From Pseudomonas maumuensis (GTDB lineage: Bacteria; Pseudomonadota; Gammaproteobacteria; Pseudomonadales; Pseudomonadaceae), in assembly GCF_019139675.1 (NCBI RefSeq), contig NZ_CP077077.1, forward strand, positions 3,038,001 through 3,102,000: a stretch of DNA of 64,000 nucleotides. Reading direction: 5' to 3'. Shown piece by piece: positions 45,775 through 54,975 of this stretch. The notes under the pieces are model-generated. The model was not told where the DNA came from and made no database searches. It saw only the letters and a list, made by a program, of their open reading frames with translations. The translations under genes were made by a program, and so were the position numbers. The first letter of the stretch is position 1. Each line of letters opens with the position of its first letter.

Positions 45775-46722
45775 ATGAAAGGCCCACTCAATGGCCAGGT
45801 GTTCGTCTGGCTGCACGTGTTCTCCTGTGCGGCGCGACACCTGTCGTTCACCCGCTGCGCCGAAGAGCTGCACATCACCCCCGGAGCGGTCAGCCAGCAG
45901 ATGCGCCAACTAGAGGAGCGCCTGGGCTTTCGCCTGTTCCTGCGCCGCGCCCGCGGCGTCGAGTTGTCCGCCGAGGGCCAACGCCTGGCACAGACCGTGG
46001 CCGAAGCCTACGGCAGCATCGAAGCCGAGCTGCTGCGCCTGGACGCCGGCGAGATCCGCGGCACCCTGCGCCTGCGTTCGATCCCCTCGTTCCTGGCCAA
46101 GTGGCTGACCCCGCGCCTGCCGCGCTTCCAGCAACGCTATCCGGACATCGAGCTGCGCCTGGTGGCCGAGGACAGCAACCAGGCGCTGCACCCGGAAGAC
46201 TTCGACCTGGCCATCGACCTCAACGACGGCAGCTATCCGGGCATGCTCTCCACGCCTCTGCTCGACGAGCAGATCTTCCCGGTGTGCTCGCCTGCCCTGC
46301 TGCGTGGTCGTCCGCCCCTGCACGGGCCAGCGGGCTTGGCCCACTACCCGCTGCTGCATGACATCACCGCCTGGCGCGGCAGTTCGGAATACGCCGAGTG
46401 GGAGTTCTACCTCGACGGCATCGGTGCCGGCGGACTGGACGTGCGCCGTGGGCACACCTTCAACCGCAACCACCTGACCATTGAGGCCGCCATCGCCGGC
46501 GTCGGCGTGGCCATCGCCCGGCGTACCCTGCTCAACGACGAACTGGAGCGCGGCGCGCTGATCGTGCCGTTCGGGGTACCGATCGCCAACCACAAGCGTT
46601 ATGTGCTGCTGTATCCACCGGGCGGGCTGAGCCAGCCTGGGGCGCGGGCGGTGCATGACTGGCTGGTTGAAGAGGCGCAGAGCTTTCGCGCCATGCACCC
46701 ATTGGCACTGCCGGCGACTTAA
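45775..46722 (+). CDS. LysR-family regulator (GcvA/DsdC-like), divergent from sdaA
   Basis: 315 residues. The HTH ([20 protein letters not shown], then [20 protein letters not shown]) has the [24 protein letters not shown] form characteristic of GcvA-type regulators, and the effector domain follows at about 95-295 with [20 protein letters not shown]. GcvA-type and DsdC-type proteins respond to glycine or serine, and the gene stands head-to-head with L-serine dehydratase, so control of sdaA-sdaC is the simplest inference. It ends 16 bases before the Fur-like box of the next gene. Confidence 0.87.
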   Translation: MKGPLNGQVFVWLHVFSCAARHLSFTRCAEELHITPGAVSQQMRQLEERLGFRLFLRRARGVELSAEGQRLAQTVAEAYGSIEAELLRLDAGEIRGTLRLRSIPSFLAKWLTPRLPRFQQRYPDIELRLVAEDSNQALHPEDFDLAIDLNDGSYPGMLSTPLLDEQIFPVCSPALLRGRPPLHGPAGLAHYPLLHDITAWRGSSEYAEWEFYLDGIGAGGLDVRRGHTFNRNHLTIEAAIAGVGVAIARRTLLNDELERGALIVPFGVPIANHKRYVLLYPPGGLSQPGARAVHDWLVEEAQSFRAMHPLALPAT

Positions 46723-46737
46723 ATCAATACCTCTTTA

Positions 46738-46756
46738 AATGCTAATGATTAGCATT
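46738..46756 (+). promoter_or_regulatory. Fur box upstream of the siderophore receptor
   Basis: AATGCTAATGATTAGCATT is a perfect 9-1-9 palindrome 72 bases before the receptor start. It keeps the TAATGATTA heart of the 19-bp Fur consensus. Iron-dependent repression by Fur is the established role of such sites. Confidence 0.85.
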
Positions 46757-46828
46757 GAGGATTTGCCTTTCTGATTCGGAATCCCTAGTGAATGCCTTCA
46801 CTTACTTGCGAATCGAAAGGACTCCAGC

Positions 46829-49063
46829 ATGTCGCAACAACGTGTCAGCCCGGCGCAGCAGCCGGCTGTGCCCCACTTCGACCTCAATCGCATTTTCACC
46901 GCCATGCACATGGCTTTGCTGCTCGGCCTGGGCGGCGCGTCCATGGGGGTGACTGCGGCGCAGACCGAGGAAGTGGAAAAGCCCCGCCACGGCCAGCCCA
47001 CCGGCAGCCTGGAGCTGTCCGAAACCATGGTCGAAGGCAGCCGCGACGCCCCCAGTGCATTGCCGCCAGTCTACGCCGGTGGCCAGGTGGCCTCGGGCGG
47101 CCGGGTCGGGCTGCTGGGCAACAAGGACTTCATGGAGACGCCGTTCAGCACCATCAGCTACACCGAGAAATACATCGAGGACACCCAGGCCCAGACCATC
47201 ACCGATGTCATCGCCGCCACCGACCCGTCGGTGTTCAGCAACGGCCTCAAGGGCACCTACAGCGAGAACTACTCGATCCGCGGCTTCAACTCCAACATCA
47301 ACGACGTGAGCATCGGCGGCCTGTACGGCATGGCGCCCTACTACCGGATCTCGCCCGAGATGTTCGAGCGCGTCGAGGTGCTCAAGGGCCCGTCCGCCCT
47401 GCTCAACGGCATGCCGCCAGGCGGCTCGGTGGCCGGCAGCATCAACCTGGTGCCCAAGCGCGCGGGCGCCGAACCGCTGACGCGGATCACCGGCACCTAC
47501 ATGTCGGACGCGCAGTTCGGCGGGCACCTCGACGTCGGCCGTCGCTTCGGCGAGGAACAACAGTTCGGCGTGCGCTTCAACAGCGTCTACCGCGACGGCG
47601 ATACCGCCACCGACCACCAGCGCATGAAGGCCGAGCTCAATGCCCTGGGCCTGGACTGGCGTGGCGAGCGTGCGCGGCTGTCCGCCGACCTGTACCAAAG
47701 CGAGGACCGGGTCAGGGGCCAGAACCGCGGCATTGGCCTGGCCGAGGGCGTACCGGTGCCCAGGCCGCCGAAGTCCGAGACTTTGCTCAACCCGGACTGG
47801 GGCTTCGTCCAGACCCGCGACAAGGGCGTGATCGTGCGCGGCGAGTACGACCTAAACGACAACCTCATGGCCTATGCCGCCGCCGGCACCAGCAAGACCG
47901 ACTATGCCTACAGTGGCACCATGCTCGCCGAGGTGTTCAACACCGCCGGGGACATGGAGACACGCATGGGCCAGTTGAAGATCGACCTGAAGAAGACCTC
48001 GGGCGAAGCCGGCCTGCGCGGCCATTTCGACACCTTCGGCGTGGGTCATCAGTGGTCGCTCAACGCCACGCACTATTCGGATAAGCAACGCGACTATGGT
48101 CGGCGTGACATCCCGGGCGCGGAGTGGATCAACAATATCTACCACCCGGTCTGGGGTCCCGAGGCCGCCAGGAGCTACCCACCCATCTCCCACACCGAAT
48201 CACGCCTGAGCAGCTACGGCCTGGCCGACACCCTGTCGTTCCTCGACGAACGCCTGCAACTCACCCTGGGCGTGCGTCGCCAGCAGGTGCTGACCGACAG
48301 CTTCGACGTCAGCAACGGCGCGCACACCACACGCTACAACGAGAGTGCCACGACCCCAGCGGCGGCAGTGCTGGTCAAGGTCACCGACGAGGTGTCGCTG
48401 TACGCCAACTACATCGAGGGCCTGAGCAAGGGCGCCATCGCGCCGTTCAATACGGCCAATCGCGGCGAGGTCTTCGCCCCCTACAAATCCAAGCAGAAGG
48501 AAGTCGGCGTCAAGCTCGACCTCGGCGACTTCGCCCACACCCTGAGCCTGTACCAGATAGAACGCCCCAGCAGCTTCACCGACCCGGTAACCAGAGTGTT
48601 CTCCTTCGGCGGCGAACAGCGCAACCGCGGGCTCGAATGGAGCTTCTTCGGCACACCGCTGACCGATGTGCGGCTGATGGGCGGCGTGGCCCGCCTCGAT
48701 CCCAAAGTGACCAAGGCCGCAAGCGGCTCGGATGAAGGCAAGACCGCTACCGGCCAACCGAAACTGCAGGGCAAGCTCGGTGTGGAGTGGGACACCCCAC
48801 TGCTCGATGGCCTGACCTTGACAGCCAACGCCAACGCCGTGTCGAAACAGTACATCAGCAGCGACAACAGCCAGTCGATTCCCGGCTACACCATCTACGA
48901 CGTCGGTGCCCGCTATCGGCTGCAGGTCGCCGACCACCCGGTGACCTTGCGTGGCACGGTGGAGAACGTGACCAACAAGGCCTACTGGGGCATGCCGCTG
49001 CTCACCAGCCTGGGGCTGGGTGCGCCACGCACCGTGCAGCTGTCCGCCAGCATCGACTTCTGA
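46829..49063 (+). CDS. TonB-dependent siderophore receptor
   Basis: 744 residues. Outer-membrane receptor importing ferric siderophore with TonB energy. The N-terminus has a long leader (hydrophobic segment at about 24-45, AMHMALLLGLGGASMGVTAA). The plug follows at about 80-230 with TPFSTISYTEKYIEDTQAQT, SIRGFNSNINDVSIGGLYG and VEVLKGPSALLNGMPPGGSV, the classic TonB-siderophore pattern. The barrel ends in the terminal phenylalanine of VQLSASIDF. There is no N-terminal signalling (STN) domain and no anti-sigma/ECF pair nearby, so regulation is through Fur alone. The siderophore is not deducible; no biosynthesis genes are close, so it may be xenosiderophore uptake. Confidence 0.93.
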   Translation: MSQQRVSPAQQPAVPHFDLNRIFTAMHMALLLGLGGASMGVTAAQTEEVEKPRHGQPTGSLELSETMVEGSRDAPSALPPVYAGGQVASGGRVGLLGNKDFMETPFSTISYTEKYIEDTQAQTITDVIAATDPSVFSNGLKGTYSENYSIRGFNSNINDVSIGGLYGMAPYYRISPEMFERVEVLKGPSALLNGMPPGGSVAGSINLVPKRAGAEPLTRITGTYMSDAQFGGHLDVGRRFGEEQQFGVRFNSVYRDGDTATDHQRMKAELNALGLDWRGERARLSADLYQSEDRVRGQNRGIGLAEGVPVPRPPKSETLLNPDWGFVQTRDKGVIVRGEYDLNDNLMAYAAAGTSKTDYAYSGTMLAEVFNTAGDMETRMGQLKIDLKKTSGEAGLRGHFDTFGVGHQWSLNATHYSDKQRDYGRRDIPGAEWINNIYHPVWGPEAARSYPPISHTESRLSSYGLADTLSFLDERLQLTLGVRRQQVLTDSFDVSNGAHTTRYNESATTPAAAVLVKVTDEVSLYANYIEGLSKGAIAPFNTANRGEVFAPYKSKQKEVGVKLDLGDFAHTLSLYQIERPSSFTDPVTRVFSFGGEQRNRGLEWSFFGTPLTDVRLMGGVARLDPKVTKAASGSDEGKTATGQPKLQGKLGVEWDTPLLDGLTLTANANAVSKQYISSDNSQSIPGYTIYDVGARYRLQVADHPVTLRGTVENVTNKAYWGMPLLTSLGLGAPRTVQLSASIDF

Positions 49064-49065
49064 TC

Positions 49066-50775
49066 CTAGTCCGCCTTGCCCACCGGCATCGGTTGCCCCG
49101 CCAGGACACTGGCGGGCGTGACCACCTGCCCTAGGTCGATGTGGCGGAAATCCGGCTTGGCCCCGAGTCGCGCATTGAAGCGCACGTTGAAGGTGAACGG
49201 GTCGTCGGTCGGCATGTCCAGCGACCGCCCATAGAGCGCGCTGACCGCCTTGTCGTCGTAGCCCATCAGCTTGAGCATCGTGGGGAACAGGTTGTAATGG
49301 CTGGAGGCATTACGGTTCACCGCCAGGTTGCCTTCCCAATCCAGTGTCCTGAGGCCCTGCCCCTGGATCACTACCAGCGGTACCAGGCCCTCCTCTGGCA
49401 CCGGGTCGCTGTCGCAATGAGTGTTCAGCCCTGGGTTGCCACGCTCATGCAGGTCCTGGCCATGGTCGGAGGTGTACAGCACCACGGCCTGGCTGAGGTC
49501 GGCCTCGGCGAACAAGCGGCGGAAGAACTCGCCGACGTTCCACAATACGGTGTTCTGGTAGGCATTGCGGTACAGCACCCAGTCCTGCGGGCGTCCGTCG
49601 AAACCGTCGCGGGTGCCGGTCTCGGCGATATCGACGTAGCGGCCCCGTGGCAAGGCCGGCTGGTATTTGAGGAAGTCGTCCGGATACTTGTCATGCACAG
49701 GGAAGTGGGCGCCGACCTTATTCACCACGATCAGCTGCGGCTTGCCATCCTTGAGCAGCGCCACCAACCGATCGAGCGCCGCCATGTCGCGCTGCACCAC
49801 GGGGATGTCGTCGAACTGGATGAACTGGTCGATATCGCGCTTCTCGGTCAAGGTCATCAGGTTCTGCAGGTTGCCGCCAGTGCATTGCCCGTCGATATAG
49901 ACCGTCTCCAGGCCCGCGCGCTTGGCGTACTGCCAGATCGACGGCTGGGTCGAGTTGATGCGCAGGTAGTCGTCGCGGGTGCCGCCATAGCGCAGGGTGA
50001 CATTGGTGTCGACGCTGCAGTTGGCGATGGAGGCGGCGTAGCCGAAATTGACGATCTGCACGCCAGGCTGGGCCTGGGCCAGATGGCTGGTGACCCCGGC
50101 CGGGGTGTTCAGGTCCAGGTAGTTGCCCGAAATGCTCTCGTCGATCAGCAGCACGATATCCCGTGCCATCGTCGGCCCCGACTGCGCAAGGGTCACGGGC
50201 TGACGCGGCCCGACATGGTCGTGCAGGGTCTCGTAGGTGAACAGGCTCAGGTAGGCCAGCGGCGTGTACATCACCGGCAGCCCGCGGGCGCCCTCGCCGG
50301 CCCGCACGAACAGGATGGCGACCAGCGCCAGCAACCCAAGTACCGGTGCCAGCGGCGGTAGCCGGCGCGGCAGCTTCGGCGTCGGCCCCGGACGCAGGCC
50401 GATGCCCAGCAGCAACAGCAGCGCCCGCGCCGCAGCGAGGGTTATAGCGTAGTGATATTGCTGCAGCGCCTCCTGGACGAAACCGCCGGCGTAGACCATA
50501 GACACGAAGGCGCTATAGGTCAGGTAGGAATCGGTGATGCGGTTATAAGCGTCAAGAAAGATCGCGCTGATCGTGAAGGCCAGGGCCAGCACCCAACGCA
50601 GCCAGCCGGGGCGGGTGAACGCCGCCAGCACAAGGGCCACGGCCAGCATCGCGAACATGCCCAGGTACAGCACCAACGGCACGCCAATACCCAGGGCTTC
50701 TATACGCTCGCGGTAATAGGCGTGAAAGCTGGCCAGATAGACCAGCAGTAACAAAAACTTGATCCATCCGCGCAT
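49066..50775 (-). CDS. Membrane-bound sulfatase/phosphoethanolamine transferase-like protein
   Basis: 569 residues. Five hydrophobic spans in the first 165 residues, then a large periplasmic alkaline-phosphatase-fold domain. DIVLLIDESISGNYLDLNTP near residue 205 is the metal and nucleophile region, and LYTSDHGQDLHERG near 435 the second metal-binding motif (EptA proteins have TSDHGESLGE). A His in VGAHFPVHDKYP corresponds to the conserved VxGxHxPxY block. The domain layout matches EptA/CptA-type lipid A or LPS-core phosphoethanolamine transferases, but the nucleophile Thr is not placed with certainty, so other phospho-group transfer to a surface glycan is possible. It converges with the receptor gene, 2 bases between stops. 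Confidence 0.8.
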   Translation of the reverse strand: MRGWIKFLLLLVYLASFHAYYRERIEALGIGVPLVLYLGMFAMLAVALVLAAFTRPGWLRWVLALAFTISAIFLDAYNRITDSYLTYSAFVSMVYAGGFVQEALQQYHYAITLAAARALLLLLGIGLRPGPTPKLPRRLPPLAPVLGLLALVAILFVRAGEGARGLPVMYTPLAYLSLFTYETLHDHVGPRQPVTLAQSGPTMARDIVLLIDESISGNYLDLNTPAGVTSHLAQAQPGVQIVNFGYAASIANCSVDTNVTLRYGGTRDDYLRINSTQPSIWQYAKRAGLETVYIDGQCTGGNLQNLMTLTEKRDIDQFIQFDDIPVVQRDMAALDRLVALLKDGKPQLIVVNKVGAHFPVHDKYPDDFLKYQPALPRGRYVDIAETGTRDGFDGRPQDWVLYRNAYQNTVLWNVGEFFRRLFAEADLSQAVVLYTSDHGQDLHERGNPGLNTHCDSDPVPEEGLVPLVVIQGQGLRTLDWEGNLAVNRNASSHYNLFPTMLKLMGYDDKAVSALYGRSLDMPTDDPFTFNVRFNARLGAKPDFRHIDLGQVVTPASVLAGQPMPVGKAD

Positions 50776-51159
50776 GTTTCAGCCACTCCGGTCATGGAAT
50801 TCTTCTCAAACCGTAGCAGTTGTGAAACAAACCACAACGCAAAAAAGTCAAATTTCCGACGACATGCCGACACCGGAATCTGGCACCGCCCGCAAGCTGT
50901 TGTTGATTATCTCTATCGTCTGCAACCCGCTTGTTTCGCCGCATTGGACCGTTCATCGGTTCGTCGAACGGCCAATTGCCACTAGGTATGCTCGCTAACA
51001 CACGGATTGGAAACGGGTTGGTGGCAGATGGCCCGTTTCGTTGGAGTCTGTAAATGCGACGAAACATGCCATTGCTTTGACGCAATTCCCCGGCACTGAG
51101 CTATACCCAATTCACACCACTGTTTCATCTCCCTTACTCATCCATTCGAGGCACCGCGC
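50776..51159. other. Non-coding region upstream of the exopolysaccharide operon
   Basis: 384 bases between the divergent PEtN-transferase-like and ugd genes; no gene supported. It is AT-richer than its flanks in the first 150 bases. A possible promoter is TTGACG (51077-51082) and TATACC (51102-51107), but the 19-base spacer is long. No sigma-54 element with correct spacing and no ops/JUMPstart sequence was found. Confidence 0.5.
51010..51039. promoter_or_regulatory. Inverted repeat upstream of the exopolysaccharide operon
   Basis: GAAACGGG (51010-51017) and CCCGTTTC (51032-51039), a perfect 8-bp inverted repeat with a 14-base spacer, 120 bases before ugd. It could be an operator or a leader hairpin; nothing distinguishes the two. 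Confidence 0.4.
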
Positions 51160-52509
51160 ATGGACGTGAGCGTTTTTGGCACCGGTTATGTCGGACTGGT
51201 ACAGGCAGCAGCCCTGGCGGACGTAGGTCATCGGGTTCTCTGCGTGGATGTCGATACCCACAAGATCAACCAGTTACGCCAGGGTGTACCGCCGATCAGC
51301 GAGCCGGGCCTGTCGGACCTGCTCGAGGACAACATCAAGGAAGGCCGCCTGCTGTTCAGCACCCAGGCCAGCGATGCGGTCAGCCATGCCGAGCTGATCT
51401 TCATCGCCGTCGGCACGCCGCCCGATGAGGATGGTTCAGCTGACCTGACCCACGTGCTCAACGTCACCCGGCAAATCGCCGCGCTGATGGAAACCGACCA
51501 CACCTTGATCATCAAGTCCACCGTGCCGGTAGGCACCGCCGACCAGGTCATGGCGCTGGCCCGCGACGAATTGCAGCGCCTGGGCAAGGGCCAGTTGCAG
51601 GTACGCGTGGTGTCCAATCCCGAATTTCTCAAGGAAGGCAGCGCCCTGGCCGACTGCATGCGCCCGGACCGCATAATCGTCGGCACCCTCGACGAAGTGG
51701 CCCATGACCAGTTGGCCGAACTGTACGCGCCGTTCTGCCGCAATCACGAAAAGCTGATGTTCATGGACAACCGCAGCGCCGAGCTGACCAAGTACGCCGC
51801 CAACGCCATGCTCGCCACCCGCATCAGCTTCATGAACGAGCTGGCCAACCTCAGCGAACACCTGGGCGCCGACATCGAGGCGGTACGCCGGGGTATCGGC
51901 TCCGACCCGCGCATCGGCTACCACTTCATCTACCCCGGCTGCGGCTTCGGCGGCTCGTGCTTCCCCAAGGACATCAAGGCCCTGCTGCACACCGCCGCCC
52001 ACAGTGGCATGCCGCTGCGCCTACTGCAGAGTGTCAGCGAGGTCAACGACCAGCAGCGGCGCATCCTCTTCGCCAAGCTCAAGCAGCGCCTCGGCGGTCT
52101 GGCGGGCAAGTCCATCGCCCTGTGGGGCCTGGCGTTCAAGCCCAACACCGACGACATGCGCGAAGCGCCCAGCCGCTACCTGATGGAAGCGTTGTGGGCC
52201 GAAGGCGCCACGGTGCGCGCCTATGACCCCGAAGCCATGGACGAATGCCGGCGCCTGTACGGCTATCGCGACGACCTGCAGCTGTGCGCCACCCGCGACG
52301 ACACCTTGCAGGACGCCGACGCCCTGGTGATCTGCACCGAGTGGAAAAATTTCCGCGTGGTCGACTTCTCGATGCTCGCCAGCAAGCTGCGCGAGCGGGT
52401 GATCATCGATGGTCGCAACCTGTACAACCCGGAGCAGGTGGCCGCCCACGGCCTGCACTACAGTGGCATCGGCCTGCGCCAGGTCAGCCCGCAGGCGGAT
52501 GCGCCATGA
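51160..52509 (+). CDS. ugd: UDP-glucose 6-dehydrogenase
   Basis: 449 residues, normal length. Oxidises UDP-glucose to UDP-glucuronate with two NAD+. NAD-binding MDVSVFGTGYVGLVQAAALA at residues 1-20, IKSTVPVGTADQVM near 110, NPEFLKEGSALADCMRPDRI near 152, and the catalytic cysteine in GCGFGGSCFPKDIKALLHTA near residue 264. FKPNTDDMREAPSRYLMEAL is the C-terminal domain signature. It is the first gene of the operon and supplies an acidic sugar nucleotide. The stop overlaps the next start by 4 bases. Confidence 0.96.
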   Translation: MDVSVFGTGYVGLVQAAALADVGHRVLCVDVDTHKINQLRQGVPPISEPGLSDLLEDNIKEGRLLFSTQASDAVSHAELIFIAVGTPPDEDGSADLTHVLNVTRQIAALMETDHTLIIKSTVPVGTADQVMALARDELQRLGKGQLQVRVVSNPEFLKEGSALADCMRPDRIIVGTLDEVAHDQLAELYAPFCRNHEKLMFMDNRSAELTKYAANAMLATRISFMNELANLSEHLGADIEAVRRGIGSDPRIGYHFIYPGCGFGGSCFPKDIKALLHTAAHSGMPLRLLQSVSEVNDQQRRILFAKLKQRLGGLAGKSIALWGLAFKPNTDDMREAPSRYLMEALWAEGATVRAYDPEAMDECRRLYGYRDDLQLCATRDDTLQDADALVICTEWKNFRVVDFSMLASKLRERVIIDGRNLYNPEQVAAHGLHYSGIGLRQVSPQADAP

Positions 52510-53570
52510 AAGTGCTGGTCACCGGCGCAGCCGGTTTCATCGGTGCCCACACCTGTCGCCAGCTGTTGCTCGAAGGGCACCAGGTGGTGGGGCTGGACAA
52601 CTTCAACGACTACTACGAGCCGTCGCTCAAGCATGCCCGCGTGCACTGGGTACGCCAGACAGTAGGGGACTTTCCGCTGCACTGTCTGGACCTCGGCGAC
52701 CGCGACGGCATGGCCAGGCTGTTCGCCAGCGAACGCCCGGAAGTGGTGGTACACCTTGCGGCCCAGGCTGGTGTGCGCTATTCGCTGCAGAACCCGCAGG
52801 CCTACCTGGAAAGCAACCTGGCCGGCTTCCTGAATGTGCTCGAGGGCTGCCGTCGGCACCCGGTCAAGCACCTGCTGTACGCCTCGTCCAGTTCGGTGTA
52901 TGGCGCCAACCAGCAAACGCCATATCGCGTCGAAGACGCCGTTGACCACCCGCTGTCGCTGTATGCCGCCACCAAGAAGGCCAACGAGGCCATGGCCCAC
53001 AGCTACAGCCACCTGTACGACATTCCTTGCAGCGGCCTGCGCTTCTTTACCGTGTACGGCCCGTGGGGCCGCCCGGACATGTCGCCGATGCAGTTCGCCA
53101 AGGCGATCAGCGAAGGCCGGCCGATCCAGCTGTTCAACTATGGCCGCCACCAGCGCGACTTCACCTACATCGACGACATCGTCGAGAGCCTGGTACGGCT
53201 GATTCCCCTGCCCCCGGTCGCCGACCCGCAGTGGGATGCGCTGAACCCGGATCCGGCCAGCAGCCATGCGCCGTGGCGGCTGTACAACATCGGCGGGCAG
53301 CGTCCGGTGGAGCTGCTCGACTACCTGGCCTTGCTCGAGAAACACCTGCAGCGCAACGCGGTGATCGAACTGCTGCCGCTGCAACCAGGCGATGTGCTGG
53401 CCACCTGTGCCGATGCTAGCGCCCTGGCCAGGGTCACCGGATTCACCCCACAGATAGGTCTCGATGAGGGGCTCAGGCGCTTCGTCGCCTGGTTCAAGAG
53501 CTACTACTCGCCCGCCGCCAGCGAAGCGGCGCCCACGGGCGAGCAGCCGAATCAACGGAGGGCGGTATGA
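52506..53570 (+). CDS. NAD-dependent sugar-nucleotide epimerase, UDP-glucuronate 4-epimerase type
   Basis: 354 residues from ATG 52506. Extended SDR: MKVLVTGAAGFIGAHTCRQL with GxxGxxG, LAAQAGVRYSLQNPQAYLES, SSSSVYGANQQTPY with catalytic Ser, and SLYAATKKANEAMAHSYSHL with YxxxK. FTVYGPWGRPDMSPMQFAKA is characteristic of UDP-GlcA 4-epimerases, converting UDP-glucuronate to UDP-galacturonate. Following directly after Ugd, it would act on that enzyme's product. The C-terminal tail of about 15 hydrophilic residues is not conserved. It overlaps the next gene by 4 bases. Confidence 0.9.
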   Translation: MKVLVTGAAGFIGAHTCRQLLLEGHQVVGLDNFNDYYEPSLKHARVHWVRQTVGDFPLHCLDLGDRDGMARLFASERPEVVVHLAAQAGVRYSLQNPQAYLESNLAGFLNVLEGCRRHPVKHLLYASSSSVYGANQQTPYRVEDAVDHPLSLYAATKKANEAMAHSYSHLYDIPCSGLRFFTVYGPWGRPDMSPMQFAKAISEGRPIQLFNYGRHQRDFTYIDDIVESLVRLIPLPPVADPQWDALNPDPASSHAPWRLYNIGGQRPVELLDYLALLEKHLQRNAVIELLPLQPGDVLATCADASALARVTGFTPQIGLDEGLRRFVAWFKSYYSPAASEAAPTGEQPNQRRAV

Positions 53571-54313
53571 CAGGACAACCCAAGAGCGCGCAACTGCAGG
53601 CGCTGTACCAGGACAAACGCATGGACCCGGCGCACCGGCAGCGCATCGATGCCGCCATCCACATGCAGGGCCGCGGCTGGATCACGGGGCGCGCCGGTGG
53701 CCGTCCCTGGACACTGTCGCGTACCAACCGCGTGCTGTCGTGCCTGGCCGCGCTGACTCTGCTGTTACTGCTGTCGCCGCTGTTCCTGGTACTGGCGCTG
53801 CTGATCAAGCAGTCCAGCGCAGGCCCGGTGTTCTTCGTGCAAAAGCGCACCGGCTACCGTGGTCGCGCTTTCGGTATGTACAAGTTCCGCACCATGGTGG
53901 CCAACGCCGAGGCGCTCAAGGACTCGCTGCGCCACCTGAACAAGCACGGCGCCGAATCCATCGACTTCAAGATCGACAAAGACCCGCGCATCACCTCGAT
54001 AGGCGGCTGGTTGCGCCGCAGCAGCCTGGACGAGCTGCCCAACCTGATCAACGTGGTCACCGGCGACATGCGCCTGGTCGGCCCGCGCCCCACTTCGTTC
54101 AACGCCTACCGCTACCACGACAACCACCTGGCGCGACTGTCGATCTACCCGGGCATGACCGGTCTGTGGCAGATCTCCGGGCGCAGCAACATCGATTTCG
54201 ACCAACGTGTGGAGCTGGACCTGAGTTACATCAACGAACAGAGCCTGATGCTGGACCTGAAGATCCTGCTCAAGACCCCGTTCAAAGTCTTCACTGGCCA
54301 CGGAGCAAGCTGA
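53567..54313 (+). CDS. Undecaprenyl-phosphate sugar phosphotransferase (priming sugar transferase, short form)
   Basis: 248 residues. One long hydrophobic segment at about 50-75 (VLSCLAALTLLLLLSPLFLV) anchors it in the inner membrane. The catalytic part has KRTGYRGRAFGMYKFRTMV, ITSIGGWLRRSSLDELPNLI, GDMRLVGPRPTSFN and GMTGLWQISGRSNIDFDQRV, all hallmarks of bacterial sugar transferases of the WcaJ/ExoY/PssY type. It transfers a hexose-1-phosphate to undecaprenyl phosphate, starting the repeat unit. The short form without the N-terminal multi-span domain suggests glucose or galactose as first sugar, but this is not certain. Confidence 0.92.
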   Translation: MTGQPKSAQLQALYQDKRMDPAHRQRIDAAIHMQGRGWITGRAGGRPWTLSRTNRVLSCLAALTLLLLLSPLFLVLALLIKQSSAGPVFFVQKRTGYRGRAFGMYKFRTMVANAEALKDSLRHLNKHGAESIDFKIDKDPRITSIGGWLRRSSLDELPNLINVVTGDMRLVGPRPTSFNAYRYHDNHLARLSIYPGMTGLWQISGRSNIDFDQRVELDLSYINEQSLMLDLKILLKTPFKVFTGHGAS

Positions 54314-54314
54314 G

Positions 54315-54962
54315 ATGGACGGTTCATCCTCGAGAAGCCTGACGATCGCTACCCCAAGCGAGACCAACCTGACCGCCACCGTGCTCGACCTCGACCAGCG
54401 CACCCTGCTGCTGACCGCGGCCAACACCGGCAGTGGCACCAGTACCAGCGCCCTGGCCTTCGCCAGCCAGCTGGCGCTCATGAGTGCCGGCAACGTGCTG
54501 CTGATCGACGCCAGCCTGGCACCTGGCGGCCTCAGCCAGCAACTGGGCCTGAGCAAACTGCGCGGCTACAGCGACCTGCTGTTCAACCAGGACACCCCGC
54601 CGCTGGCCCAGGACTGCATCGTGCGCCTGTCCGACCAGCCGTTCGACGTGCTGCCGGTGGGCACCTGGAAACGCGGCCGCGACCGCCTCGACCCCGAGCA
54701 ATTGCGCGTGCTGCTGCACCAGTTGAGCAATCAGTACCGCTTCGTGGTGATCGACGGCGAGGCCATCTACGCCAGCGCCGACAGCCTGGTGATCGGCACC
54801 CTGGTCGACGGCGTGATCCTGGTGGTGTGCGCCGAGGAGACCCGCTGGGAAGTGGCCCAGGCCGCCAGCCAGCGCCTGACCCAGGCCGGCGCGCGATTGA
54901 TCGGCAGCGTGTTCAACAAGCGCAAGTACTACATGCCCAAGTGGCTGTACGAAAATCTCTGA
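54315..54962 (+). CDS. CpsD/Wzc-like P-loop protein with degenerate Walker A
   Basis: 215 residues. It resembles the cytoplasmic domain of bacterial tyrosine kinases: TLLLTAANTGSGTSTSALAF aligns with the Walker A region and NVLLIDASLAPGGLSQQLGL with Walker A', and FVVIDGEAIYASADSLVIGT with Walker B. However, the invariant Lys of GxGK[ST] is Thr here (GSGTST), and the A' motif has DAS where kinases have DxDxR. The C-terminus ends KRKYYMPKWLYENL, with three Tyr but no classical Tyr cluster. It is encoded between the priming transferase and Wza. A pseudo-kinase regulating the adjacent Wzz-like protein is likely; a catalytically active kinase is doubtful. Confidence 0.8.
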   Translation: MDGSSSRSLTIATPSETNLTATVLDLDQRTLLLTAANTGSGTSTSALAFASQLALMSAGNVLLIDASLAPGGLSQQLGLSKLRGYSDLLFNQDTPPLAQDCIVRLSDQPFDVLPVGTWKRGRDRLDPEQLRVLLHQLSNQYRFVVIDGEAIYASADSLVIGTLVDGVILVVCAEETRWEVAQAASQRLTQAGARLIGSVFNKRKYYMPKWLYENL

Positions 54963-54975
54963 GAGGCCGCACAGG

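Noticed and set aside
50879..50897. Possible sigma-54 promoter (TGGCACCGCCCGC) upstream of the exopolysaccharide operon
   Set aside because: The GG-to-GC spacing is two bases too short for a -24/-12 element.
50792..51085. 97-codon minus-strand frame in the region upstream of ugd
   Set aside because: Composition is not gene-like, there is no ribosome binding site, and it spans the inverted repeat and the likely promoter.
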